Assembly: GCA_001632435.1 (NCBI GenBank)
Contig: KV423968.1
Span: 62,001-126,000 of the forward strand
Reading direction: 5' to 3'
DNA from: Calocera cornea HHB12733
Taxonomy: Eukaryota; Basidiomycota; Dacrymycetes; Dacrymycetales; Dacrymycetaceae
DNA: 64,000 bases
Notes under the pieces: generated by a model
The model's database searches: none
The model's input: only the letters and a program-made list of their open reading frames with translations
Told to the model about the DNA's origin: nothing
Translations under genes and position numbers: made by a program
Shown here: piece by piece, positions 19,866 to 29,726 of the stretch
Position numbering within the stretch: the stretch's first letter is position 1
Layout of the letters: each line of letters opens with the position of its first letter

Positions 19866-20962
19866 CTACCGACCCTTCCTCATCTCCGCCTTCCCGTAAC
19901 TCTCCAATGTCCTGAGGAACTCGCCTTCTCTGACGACCTCTCCGGGTACGCGCCATCTTCCTTCCCATATGCGAGGTATCGGAAGCCGGAAAACAGGTGG
20001 CTCATAGCTAGACGGGAGTCAGCCCTGACTGCAGATGGCTGTGGAATATGGACGCACTACATCTCCGTCAAGTCTATATGCCATGGTGGGAATCCGTCCA
20101 GCTCTAGCGGCCGAGGTATAATGACCCATGGTGATAGTGTGGCAGGTCGGGTAGGATGGACCAGCAACAGATCCGGTGAGGCGAAGGACGCTGTACGACG
20201 AGTCAGACCTTAGACGGGGGCTAGTAAGCTGATCATCCGCACCTTTAGCAAGCTCATCAATATCGGCTATGTAGACGCTCTGCGACAAGGTCGGATGGGC
20301 CTGCCTCCGCAGGGCAAGCGTCTGGGCCACCTGCGCGATGAGCGGCTTCGATTGGTCGAACGATAGGACGTTTACTTTTGGTGGGGGGTATCTTGGGATT
20401 TCATCTACGGTGTCCAGGGGATGGGATGACATCACTTTTCGTCTGTTTCGCAGCGTTCTTTTGGTGGTAGGAGTGTCGGAATCGGAGAGCCCGTCTATCG
20501 AAGATGGGGGCGTAGGCTTTGCTGAGATTGGTGGAGTGGGGGGCAGCTCGATGTCCAGCAGCCTTGATGGAGGGGTAGATATCGGTGATACGGAGGGGGG
20601 AAGGAGCTCGCGCAGTATAGTTTGGTGCAGCTGTAATACGCCTACGCATACATGAGGTCAAATCCCGTGTTGCTGTGCGCTAGTCACACGAGCGCACCTT
20701 TTCTGTCATAGAAGGACACCTCCTTCACGCCTATCTCCCTCGCCCACTTCTCTACGCGCACACAGCTCTCCAGTAATACTTGCGCATCTTCGCGTTCCGC
20801 ATCCTGGAAGCATACTGCCAAATGCTTGGGTAAGCGCTTGCGCTCCGCACGTAACGGTTTTGGCGCCGGTCGATGGCCGAAGCGACTGATTAGAGAAGTA
20901 GATACATTGACGACTGCCCGAGCCAGGTGTAAGACAAGTAGAATGATTGCGTAGAGAGACAT
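19866..20962 (-). CDS. NUS1: Dehydrodolichyl diphosphate synthase complex subunit Nus1 (NgBR homologue)
   Basis: Non-catalytic subunit of the cis-prenyltransferase complex that makes dolichol for ER glycosylation. Four exons are read. The N-terminus is hydrophobic (MSLYAIILLVLHLARAVV), consistent with an ER membrane anchor. It is followed by LPKHLAVCF and a conserved segment ending VKEVSFYDRKG, the cis-prenyltransferase-like core. A Pro/Ser/Thr-rich insertion of about 80 residues precedes PPPKVNVLSFDQSKPLIAQ. Exon 3 carries ASPDLLLVHPTRPATL and ELDGFPPWHIDLTE. The last exon ends MRKGR, which gives the C-terminal RxG motif known to be important for NgBR/Nus1 function. No catalytic DDxxD-type site is expected or seen. 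Confidence 0.83.
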
Positions 20963-21618
20963 ATATAAGGCACTGAGGTCGAAAAGAGTGTATATGCGCA
21001 GGAGGTGGTCGCGCGATGCGGTTATGCGACAGTGGTGCCAGTGACGCGACAGGCAAACGCGGCGAGGGACGTGGAAGACGCGGAGGCTTTCTACGGGGTT
21101 GGGTCTATGAAGCTTCTGAGTGGTCTATTTTTGCACTCAGCCTCCTCTGAGCTGAGGGCTAGATACCGCACAAGTGGAAGCCAACTCCTTTGACTTGTTG
21201 GTTCTCTACTGAACAGGTCGGACGCGCACTTTATAGCCGGCCCATAGCCGTTTGCGTCATTAGCAGGGTTGTCGGCGTTCGTGCTCTATTGGTACAGGTT
21301 CGATGGAGGTGTTGCGGTGGTATACAGTGTGGGAGATGCGAAAAAGGAAACAACAATACCTATTGCCCGGGGCTTCTTCTCTTCTTCGTGGGGTGAGTCT
21401 ATAGCGAGCCCTGCCTCGATCACCAGCGAGAGGTAACGCTGGCCTACATGATCGGACATGAGCTGCATGTCCACCTAGCCGCCGTAGCGCGGCTGAGTTT
21501 GATGCTGAGTGCTGATGAACATATCGTTGGAGGATGCATGCCCGTGAGGGAGAGCTCCGCGTGGCTTTAGGTCGGTGTGCAACTGGACGCCGAGATGGGA
21601 ATTTGTAAGACTCTTGCT
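20963..21618 (-). other. Upstream region of NUS1 with coding-like minus-strand segments
   Basis: A TATA-like CTATAAAG on the minus strand near 21230 could serve NUS1. Further upstream, the minus-strand frame that ends the PPR-like gene at 21619 continues after its TGA for about 45 codons, to a TAG at about 21479-21477. It then runs on through a segment containing SDHVGQRYLSLVIEAGLAID (about 21450-21390). These segments look more protein-like than typical intergenic DNA, so the 3' end of the PPR-like gene may be more complex than annotated, or a small separate gene may lie here. I do not recognise a family. Confidence 0.3.
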
Positions 21619-23395
21619 TCACGTAGCCACCGAAATTCCTTGCGAGTGCGATTCGTCCAAGGCCTGTGGTATCTTGGGGTGCAGTTCCCTCTTGGGTAAT
21701 GCCTTGTAAAGTTGGTTGTGGGTGAGCTTCCGATGGCCCTCAGGAGAAGCCAAGGCTAGAGCAATATGAGAGAATGTCAACACCGTTAATGACGAACACA
21801 CCACGATCCTCTTTCATCAGCGCCGCACTGACCATCTGCTCAAAGAGATTTGGTAGCTTCTTGCGGATCAGAAAAATGGTTGCCGTCGTTCGCTGAATGT
21901 TCCACGATTGGCCAAGGATGATGCGAAGCGTGCTGAGACCAGCAGCAGGGACAGTCCCGTCCTCGCTTCCACTTTCTCCCATCTCATCCACCACAATGCG
22001 CAGGGCTTCCTCGTGACCTGAGGCACCGAATCTTGCGAGGCATTCGACGTATGTATTCCAGTTCTTCGTGTTGAGCGGGAACCTCTCCGTACGTAGCTCC
22101 TCCCAGATGCGCGTCGCAAGTGTCGCGGCACCCGCTTGGCCACAGGCATCCAACATGATGCTGACAGTCGTTTGGTCGACAATGCCCGAATGGTGATTGG
22201 ACCGCATTTCGTCCCAAAGCGTGAAGCACTCCCGGAAGTCTCGCGTAAAATTGTACGCATTCAAGAGTGCGTTCCACAGACCTCCATCGAGAGCGCCAGG
22301 GTACTCGCACCTAAGGTATGCGTTGATATCGTCGACATGGGTTCGGATGGTCGCAGGGAGATCGGGATTCGTTTTGCTCAAATCATAGATCAATTGGCAA
22401 TACCGGTTCAGTAGAGTTGTGATTGATACGTTGGCGTTCAGCTTCGAGGTTGTCGCTTCCATGCCGTGGGTAATCATCTCGAACACTTGCAAAGCCTTGG
22501 GGAAAAGAGAGATGTCGGTGCTTTTGTTGATGAAAGCGGTAATGGGAATGACGTAGTCGATTTCGGCAGGAGCCAAGGTCCGCATGTGACAGTAGCAGTC
22601 GAAAGCTATGTCGTGGGAGTCTGCTGAGCGAATCATCGATAGGATGTGACCTGAGACTTGATTCACCGGCAATGCCAGCTTTCGTTGACGTATCTCGCGA
22701 CACAGCTCTTTAACATCTTCGTACCGTCGATTCTCCACTAGAGAGCGGAGGAGAGTGCTAAACACTTGCACATCGATGCTTTCGGCGTGCGAGCCTGCGG
22801 GAACGGCTTGAACTAGATGTCGATAGATAGACATGGCTCTACGAAGATCTGACTTCTCCGGTTTGAACCATGGACAAAGGGCGCGCAGTATAGGGAGAGC
22901 CATCTGAGACGTGGGCATCATGCCTGCGTTGATGGCCTTCTTGTAGACGACGAGTGCCCGTTGGATAGCCGCGGGAGTGTTTGACCGGGAATGAGCAAGT
23001 GTGCGCTGAATGCTTGATTCCCAGATCCGTGAGACCATGCCCATTGGAGAAGGAGAGGTTGATTTGGTGGCTTTGTTCGCCACATCGATTACATCTAGTT
23101 CAGCCTCGATAGTGGGTGCAGGCTGGTCGTGTTCCAGGAGGATTGCAATCGTCTCGCGGTGGGGCGGCTGGCCACATTCTCCCATGCGTCGCACTTCGCG
23201 CCAAGCACTGGCCAGATCTCCATTACGTGCGTAGTTCTCGGCAGCTTCGCTGCGTACAGCATCCTCATGAGAGTATTGCACAGGTTGAGGTGCCGCATCC
23301 CTGAGGCTTGAGCTGTAGTCCGCCGACAAGGACGGTCGCACTCTTGACGTCGCCGTCCTGATTGGCAAGGCGTACAAAAGGCGCTTGGCGCCCAT
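21619..23395 (-). CDS. Pentatricopeptide-repeat-like mitochondrial protein
   Basis: Predicted mitochondrial RNA-binding protein built from PPR-like helical pairs. The N-terminus (MGAKRLLYALPIRTATSRVR) is basic and free of acidic residues, as in a mitochondrial presequence. Several ~35-residue helical hairpins follow, for example WNALLNAYNFTRDFRECFTL, then TTVSIMLDACGQAGAATLAT, then WNTYVECLARFGASGHEEAL, which have the spacing of PPR motifs. One intron is predicted near the 3' end (GTGTGT donor and CTCTAG acceptor, about 21765-21807). It moves the reading frame to a basic tail with KLTHNQLYKALPKREL and a TGA at 21619. Which RNA it binds cannot be said. The exact C-terminus is uncertain because the frame stays coding-like beyond the stop. 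Confidence 0.65.
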
Positions 23396-23639
23396 AGTCG
23401 CTTTAAAGCGCCGTTGCTATACAAGCTTTGGAAGTGTGCCGGAATTCCGAAGCATGAGTCAAGTCGCCGCGCGTGACGAGATGAAAGTGTAGACCAGTTG
23501 AACCCGCAACTTACGAAGGTGGTGTCCGCGTGAAAGCCAATAGCATCCGCGTCATGCGTCACCTAGCTCCCATGATTTGTACCGCTGTCGGCCCAGTCCG
23601 CGCCTTCGGCCATCCAGGAACCGTCCTCCCTCTCCCCTC

Positions 23640-24233
23640 ACTCGTTACAATATCCTCCCCTACACTCTCCTCCGTGTCCAGAATGGAACCGAGGTCCGTC
23701 TCCGGGAATTTTCGGCCTAGCAAGAGCTTCGGCGGACGGCTTTCGACCTGAAGGTTCACGATGATGATGGCTTGTCCATCCAACAGCCAGAAGCATTTTC
23801 TAGTGCTGCCCCGCAGTCTTTCTTTCCGCATTGTCATCATCAGTTTCAGGCCCGAACAGCTGCTCCGTTCGACCTATGGGTCCTAACTTGCTTGACATCG
23901 TGGACACGTTCATAGGAAATGGAAACGCGGAACCCGTGATCTATCGCATCCCGGAGGGTACAGTGCCCGTCTCGACTTCATCGCTTATCTGCTCATTTCT
24001 AAATCAGAGATTATCCTACCTCCGGAATTGGTTCTGCTGCACGAGCACACCGATCATCACGTCTTGCAGTGCACGAAGCCTATGGATTTGCAACGTGAGT
24101 GCTATGTCTCTCATTAAAGAGGCACCGCTGAACCAGCTCCCCAGCCCTCAACACTTTTCTTACAAGGTTTCTACGCAAATCTGGCCAATATATGTCTCTC
24201 AACGAGTTCTGGGCACTCGCTTATGATAAATAG
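23640..24233 (+). pseudogene. Tse2-type ADP-ribosyltransferase toxin-domain gene, probably degenerate
   Basis: The plus strand holds split coding segments that match the pattern of fungal proteins with a Tse2-like ADP-ribosyltransferase toxin domain, a family first known from a Pseudomonas type VI effector. Segment 1 (about 23646-23812) reads in one frame with LLRVQNGTEVRLREF. Segment 2 (about 23854-23957) contains SVRPMGPNLLDIV and VIYRIPE. Segment 3 (24008-24094) contains LLHEHTDHHVLQ. Segment 4 (24145-24233) contains NTFLTRFLRKSGQYMS and ends at TAG. Good splice signals separate segments 2-3 (23958-24007) and 3-4 (24095-24144). The 5' part is broken: TAG at 23718-23720 interrupts segment 1, no in-frame ATG lies between it and the TAG at 23541, and the join to segment 2 would need an unusually short 41-nt intron with a weak donor. 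I therefore read it as a decaying copy. Assembly error cannot be excluded. Confidence 0.6.
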
Positions 24234-24481
24234 ACGCTGCTTCACTGCGTGGCGCTTGTCCTCCCCCTCACTCCTCTTGTACAGTACGATAATTACATCT
24301 ACGAGACCACTCCGTTTGCTCCCGCCCCACACCCTGGAATGATACAAATAAGTGGCACTGCAGAAGCATTCCGACGATCAACAACTAGAAGTTTAACCAT
24401 GGCAACCGCTCCAACCCCAACATCACGTCGCCTCTCTCTTCTCTACGACGCTCCAGCGCGCTTGCTATACGGCGCAGAGCC

Positions 24482-25988
24482 ATGGAGACCTTCATGCGCG
24501 CCCTCTTGATCGCTGGACTGACAGCCATTTCTGCACTTGCACAATGCAGCGCGCCAGAGTTCTTCGGTTCTTCTGAGATCTTGGCCATCGGCGAGAGGGC
24601 GTTCAGCGTGGTTAATGGAGGCAACGGGGGATGCAGCACGGGTGGGCTGAGTGGCAATGTTTGGCTGGTCCGACCTGGGGTGCGTGCACTAGCGCTGCGG
24701 TCTTTGAGTACGTACTGACCAGATGTGAGCAGGACAGCTCCTTCCAAGCGATCCAGATGGGCTACTTCGACGCCACGAACGGTACGAGCCCCAACAACAC
24801 CATCAAAGCCCCGTCTGTTTCCAGTCCAGGATACGGCTATCGGATAATCATCGCTTCCGACCCGTCATCAACTCCAATCGCTGCTTCACCAACCTTCTCT
24901 CTCGTCACCAATGACTGGTACACCCAGTCGTACAATCACCTTGCGCTCGTCTACCCCAGTCCCCAGAGCGACAGCAGCAGCTGGAGTAGCAGTGGTGACC
25001 AGCTGATTGCCTACCAGGCTTTCGAGGATTTTGGGCAGAACACGTTCACGGTGCTGTTATACAACGCAGAGGTACGCAGCTGCCCAACTGTCTGGCTTTG
25101 GCTCGACTGACATGCCTTGCAGGATGCAACACAAGCGCCAACGACCGTTGCCAGCAGTGTTCCAATCCCTTCTCTCGATCAGACCACGGACGAATACTAC
25201 TTCACAATCGAGAATACGCTTCCGACAGGATCCAAGTATCAACTCGTCTTGGTCCCATCCGCGGATGCGACGGACAAGGTGTTATCCATGAGTGGTCTGA
25301 TCCAGATTGCGAGTGGGAGCGGAAGTCCCGGATCTTTGTACGTGCTTCTTTAAGAATATAACGGATATCAATCCTGATGTTGCAATAGCCCATATACCTA
25401 TACTCAGGTTCGCACCATTGGTGGGGGCTCGGTCACCGTGACACAAGCATCAACCAGTAAGTGTAACCCCGAGGCATTACCATGACTTCATGCTTCACTT
25501 TTTCACTTCGTCTTTCATGGCATTTGCACATGACTGATGCGCTCATTTCAGCGTCCTTACCCTCTTCGGATGGCGCTTCTACTTCCGCCTCTTCTATGTT
25601 GCCTGTCGAAAACCCGTATCCTTCTCGGACACCGTCTAACACACCTTCAGGCGCGAGCAACTCTACGACCGCCTCCAGCACTGGCTCTACCTCCAGCACC
25701 AGCACTTCTTCCGGGTCGTCAGCAGCATCCGCATCATCATCAACATCGAGCTCCACGACTTCTGTGAGCAGTACCACCTTGACCTCGGGTGGTACGACGC
25801 TCGTCGTGCCTGCCAACACCCAGCCATCTCCAAACATTCCTGTGACTCAGGCGGGGCAGCCAGCCAGTGGAAGCTCGCTCCCACAAGCAGGCGGTGCAGC
25901 GAATTCGGCGGCTGCTCCCAAAATGGCATATGCAAGCCACGCTTTCCTACTGACATTGACGCCCCTTATTGCATTGCTTTTCACTTGA
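24482..25988 (+). CDS. Ser/Thr-rich GPI-anchored cell-surface protein
   Basis: Secreted protein of unknown function, probably cell-wall or membrane attached. The N-terminal signal peptide (MRALLIAGLTAISALAQ) may begin at 24482 or at the internal ATG at 24494. Five exons are read: 24482-24679, 24733-25071, 25123 to about 25336, about 25389-25454, and about 25551-25988. The middle part has two beta-sandwich-like repeats, each ending in a tyrosine-rich strand (PGYGYRIIIASDPSS and ENTLPTGSKYQLVLVPSADA). This resembles the Ser-Thr-rich GPI-anchored (Kre9/Knh1-like) family common in basidiomycetes. A Ser/Thr stalk follows, and the C-terminus ends in a hydrophobic segment (AFLLTLTPLIALLFT) after small residues, a typical GPI signal. 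Confidence 0.72.
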
Positions 25989-26442
25989 TTCACGCAGCAC
26001 ATTGCATGACACGGACCATATTCACCATATCTCGATACCCTGCAAAACACCTTCTCCTTGTAGCACTAGTCGCATTCACGAAGCACCGAGCAGGACTCTT
26101 TGTCGTTACACATTTGACACGTTTATTTGCACCGACGACGCACACACGCGTCAGGACGAGGGCGCCAGTGAAAGACGACGTCTCGTTAAGCTCGAGAGCT
26201 GCATCAGTCAGGGACTTCAAACTAAAGATCTAGCTTTCGGTGGCTGGACCAAGCACCTGTAATATGGCTGGTAATTTCGTGGATATCTTATGGAGCTGCA
26301 CCAGAACCGAGGAGCCTAGCTCCACAGGAGGCTGGATGCACGCCAGAACTGGGTGTGCCTTTTGCGCATCGTTGCGTCCTAAAGTCATAGGTGCAATTAT
26401 CGCCCAAAACGAATTCTACAAGTTTGATGGAAAGAATGCATA
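25989..26442. other. Intergenic region, nothing recognised
   Basis: 3' flank of the GPI-anchored protein gene. Open frames occur on both strands but none carries a recognisable domain or splice pattern. Confidence 0.4.
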
Positions 26443-26679
26443 CTATGGCGCGAAGACGGCAAAGCCTGTGTTTGCCGCTTCTAATTTGTTCGGAAGCTTG
26501 ATCAGCCAGCTATCACTCCTCGCAGTACGGGCGACGGTATCTGTCTGCGGTACCTGTGGCCCAGCGAGCTGCCCGGGGGCTCGGCGAGACATGGGTCCTT
26601 TGTACAACGGCTTCGGCGTCACCACCAACAGGTCGTCGTTCGCGAAATCATCCCCACTTGGCTTGATCTTGTTGACGAT
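26443..26679 (-). other. In-frame continuation after the stop of the secreted acidic protein
   Basis: Directly after the TAG at 26680-26682 the same reading frame runs for 78 codons to a second stop. Its opening part, DDFANDDLLVVTPKPL, resembles DDFADDGFIVAPPRPW in the coding region just upstream of the TAG. It therefore looks like a second copy of an internal repeat module rather than random open frame. Possible explanations are a recent nonsense mutation, stop-codon readthrough, a short or atypical intron ending in the TAG (GATTAG could serve as acceptor), or a sequencing error. Confidence 0.5.
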
Positions 26680-27391
26680 CTAATCTGACAATTGGTCTGA
26701 CACCGACAGGGACGCCTCGGTTGGAGGGATTTTGGGAGCGTTGAGCTCTTGAGCTTCGTTCGAGACAGAGCGATCAACCCATGGGCGAGGCGGGGCTACT
26801 ATGAAACCGTCGTCGGCAAAGTCGTCGAAGTCGTCATCAAGGTCATCCACCTCGGCGACCGTAAAGCGCGATGGGTCCAATTCGACATCGTTGGTGTCTT
26901 CGCTGTTGGACTCGCTCACGTCATCGATGTCGCTCTCGCCCACGTCGGAGCCGCTGTCTTCTTCCGGTTCGTCCATAGCTTCGCCAAATGGCGCCCGCTG
27001 GACCGCAGCGCGCTCTATGCCCTGGAATTGCCGCGGCGACTCGTGATTCTTGGGAAGACTATTAAGGTTGTCGTCTTGGATATGATCCTCCAGCTCGTCA
27101 ATCACGCTGTCCATAACAGCGACAGGGATGTTGTACGTCGTTCCCTCCGCCTCGATCTGGTATGTATCGCCGACAACTTTGATTTTGGGTGGTTTTCGCT
27201 TGTGTCGCTTATCGACAAGCCCTCTTGCGTCAATTTTGTTCAACAGCACGTCACGGTGCTCCTGTAACTCATTGTCATCAGGGGATATCAAATTGATCGT
27301 AGAAGCAACGTACGGGCACGGTTGGGCTCACGGGCAATGCAGCGACGAGCCCGAGGGTGAGTGCTGCGGTGAATGCGAGGAGAGGGCGCAT
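26680..27391 (-). CDS. Small secreted acidic protein of unknown function
   Basis: Two exons. The first encodes a signal peptide (MRPLLAFTAALTLGLVAALP, start at 27391) and is followed by a roughly 70-nt intron with GTGAGC donor and TTACAG acceptor, phase 0. A TATA-like CTATAAGAG lies about 50 bases upstream of the ATG. The mature part begins EHRDVLLNKIDARGLVDKRH, contains two basic KR/HKR sites that could be kexin targets, a small beta-like segment (YQIEAEGTTYNIPVAV), and a very acidic second half ending in TAG at 26680-26682. No family is recognised. The same frame stays open for 78 more codons after the TAG (see the next entry), so the true C-terminus is uncertain. Confidence 0.6.
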
Positions 27392-27827
27392 CTCTGTAGA
27401 ACTGTGGCAGGAGCGCACGGATGTCAAGACGAATTTCGCCGCTCTTATAGCAAGCCGGTCTCGACTGAAATGTGTGCCTGACAGGTGGCTAGCCATGGTC
27501 AAGCCTTCCAGAGCAGTTAGCGGCAACCCTGAGACAAAATCCAGCCATCTGGGGAGGTGGGGCCAGCGGAGCAGGAACAGCCGCGACAAGTTAGCCAGGG
27601 CCTGAGCCAGACTTATCACCGCTTGGAGGAGGACGTTCCATTAATAGAAGAATACATATGGGCGACATAGCGCGATTGTCTCGAAAGGTGGTGGAGATGG
27701 AGGACAGCTCGAAGGAGGGAGTCGCGCCAGTCGGGGCGCCAATGAAAGGGACGCGTCACGTGAATAGTATAATCGCGACGCGTCCCTCTTGAGTTCGTTG
27801 TCTCCTCTCGCCTCCAACGTCCACAAC
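27392..27827. promoter_or_regulatory. Divergent promoter region, secreted protein / WRAP73
   Basis: 436 bases between two start codons. A minus-strand TATA-like element near 27440-27450 belongs to the secreted-protein gene. No motif was recognised for the WD-repeat gene. Confidence 0.4.
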
Positions 27828-29620
27828 ATGGATTTCACAGATTTATACAAACACGCATCCCAATTATGCGCATTCTCACCATCCGGATCACAGATCTTGA
27901 CAGCAACATATGATCGGCTCATAATCCGTCTGGCGTCAACCCTTCAGATCACCCGAACTTGGGAGATCGACCCCGCACCGTCGGCATCAACAAACATCCT
28001 GAAAGGGAAGTCCAGCACAACGACTAGGAGCAATCCGACGACGGTAACGGCGACCAAGACTGGTGGTATAACTGGGATTGGTTGGAGTACGGATGAAGAG
28101 TACGTACTGGCATGCCTCGCCGGAAGAGGGATAGTAGAAGTGAGGAGCGCGAAGGAAGTGGAGGATGAGGAACTTTGGGAGGCGAAGATCCAGGCTGGGA
28201 TCGAGGGTCTGGTCAGATCCGAGTGGGCACCAGATGGAAGGAGCATCCTGTGCTGGTCAGAGTGGGGTGTGAGTGCATGGTTGCTTAGATGCTCGACTTT
28301 CGCTGATCTCGCCACCCAGTTGAGGCTGACGGTCCACTCCCTGACCACTGGCCAGTCCACGGTCATTCCCCAACCGACATACCCAGATCGGGGTTATGCG
28401 TTTTCGAGAGATGGGCGGTGGCTCGCTCTGGCCACTCGTAAAGGAGGGAAGGACTTCTTGAATGTGCATGATGCGCTCGAGAAGTACACGCTTGTTCGGG
28501 TAAGCTCTGGTCCTGAGTAGGTTGGATACTCACTGATATCGACCGCAGCAATCGCCGCTGCCCACTTCGTCCATCGGTGATCTCAGTCTATCGCCGGATG
28601 GGCTATACGTGGCTGTTTGGGAGTCGATTCTTGATGTAAGCCGTTTCCTGCTGTTAGCGATCTGAACTGAATGAATCTGCAGTACAAACTCTACATCCTC
28701 ACACTTGATGGACGTCTTCAAGCTACATTCACGCCATCGGGACCATACGCCGACGCAGGCCTCGGAGTCCGCTGCGTCAGCTGGCACCCCAATTCAGGCT
28801 TTCTTGCGGTGGGCGGATGGGACGATAAGCTCCATATTCTGGCAAAGCTCGCGGACTGGAAGTCGGTCGCGACGGTCGAGATGAGCGTCAAGCTTGGCGC
28901 TGATTCAGGAGTGGTGAGTCTGCTCAACGGCCCACTATCTCCCGTGCTAACGGGCTGTGGTAGAACGTATGGCGAGAGCCTGCAAGCTGGCTCGAGGCGA
29001 CCATGCACCGCGGGTTTGTGCAGTGTACGTACTGTAGATGGCATTGGTTTACTGGAAGCTGATGGACCCTCAGACTCACCGGCACATCTCCCGCTTACAC
29101 TGCCAAGCGTCCGGCCTGACCCAGCTCGAGTACCCCTACGAAGCGGCGCGGCCCAACTGGAGTTTTCCCCATGTGGACGCTACCTCTTTGGTCGATCCGA
29201 CGCAACCCCGACGGCCCTGCACATCTTCTCCTTCCCACCGCCCACACTCCCGTTCTTCCCACAGTTGCACAGCGTACTCATGCATGAGGCGCGCGTCTTC
29301 ACTGCGCGATGGAAGCCGTGGCCTGAGGCGGGAGGGTACAGGCTCGCTGCGGGGTGTGAAGGGAAGGGCGCGGTGTACCTGTGGAGCGACGAGAACGAGT
29401 GGGAGGGCGAAGAGGGCGAAGATGTGCGGCAGGGGATGGCGGACTGCTGCAGTGTTCCAGCGAGTGAGTGGTCGATCCATATAGCAGCGCTCAGCCTAAC
29501 CATCCTTCAGAGAAGTTCGAGCTAAAGGAGATTGCCTGGTCACCCGACGGCAACGGCATGCTCCTCTTCGACAAGGACACGTTCTGCTGCGCATTCGAGG
29601 TCTCTTCGGAGCAGTCTTGA
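27828..29620 (+). CDS. WD-repeat protein WRAP73/Wdr8
   Basis: Homologue of WRAP73 (Wdr8), a WD40 protein that in fission yeast and animals works at spindle poles with Msd1/SSX2IP. The start MDFTDLYKHASQLCAFSPSG matches the family N-terminus. Diagnostic segments follow: GLVRSEWAPDGRSILCWSEW, LRLTVHSLTTGQSTVI, GDLSLSPDGLYVAVWESILD, YKLYILTLDGRLQATF and FLAVGGWDDKLHIL. Five or six short introns are needed, for example one starting with GTGAGTGCATGG at 28268 and one near 28499-28548. The last exon ends in DKDTFCCAFEVSSEQS. The family spacing is retained, so the gene looks intact. Between repeats 1 and 2 it has a fungal low-complexity insertion. Confidence 0.83.
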
Positions 29621-29726
29621 TTTCCATCTGGAACGGTAATCTATTCCGGAGATGTACGTATAGATACATTGAGTGGTCATGTCTCGTAGGCGTTGGTAAA
29701 CAATTGATCGTGATATTGTGGATTGC

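Noticed and set aside
23559..23840. A minus-strand frame of 93 codons opposite the Tse2-like gene
   Set aside because: The plus strand carries the recognisable family motifs. The minus frame has none and lies in the divergent promoter region.
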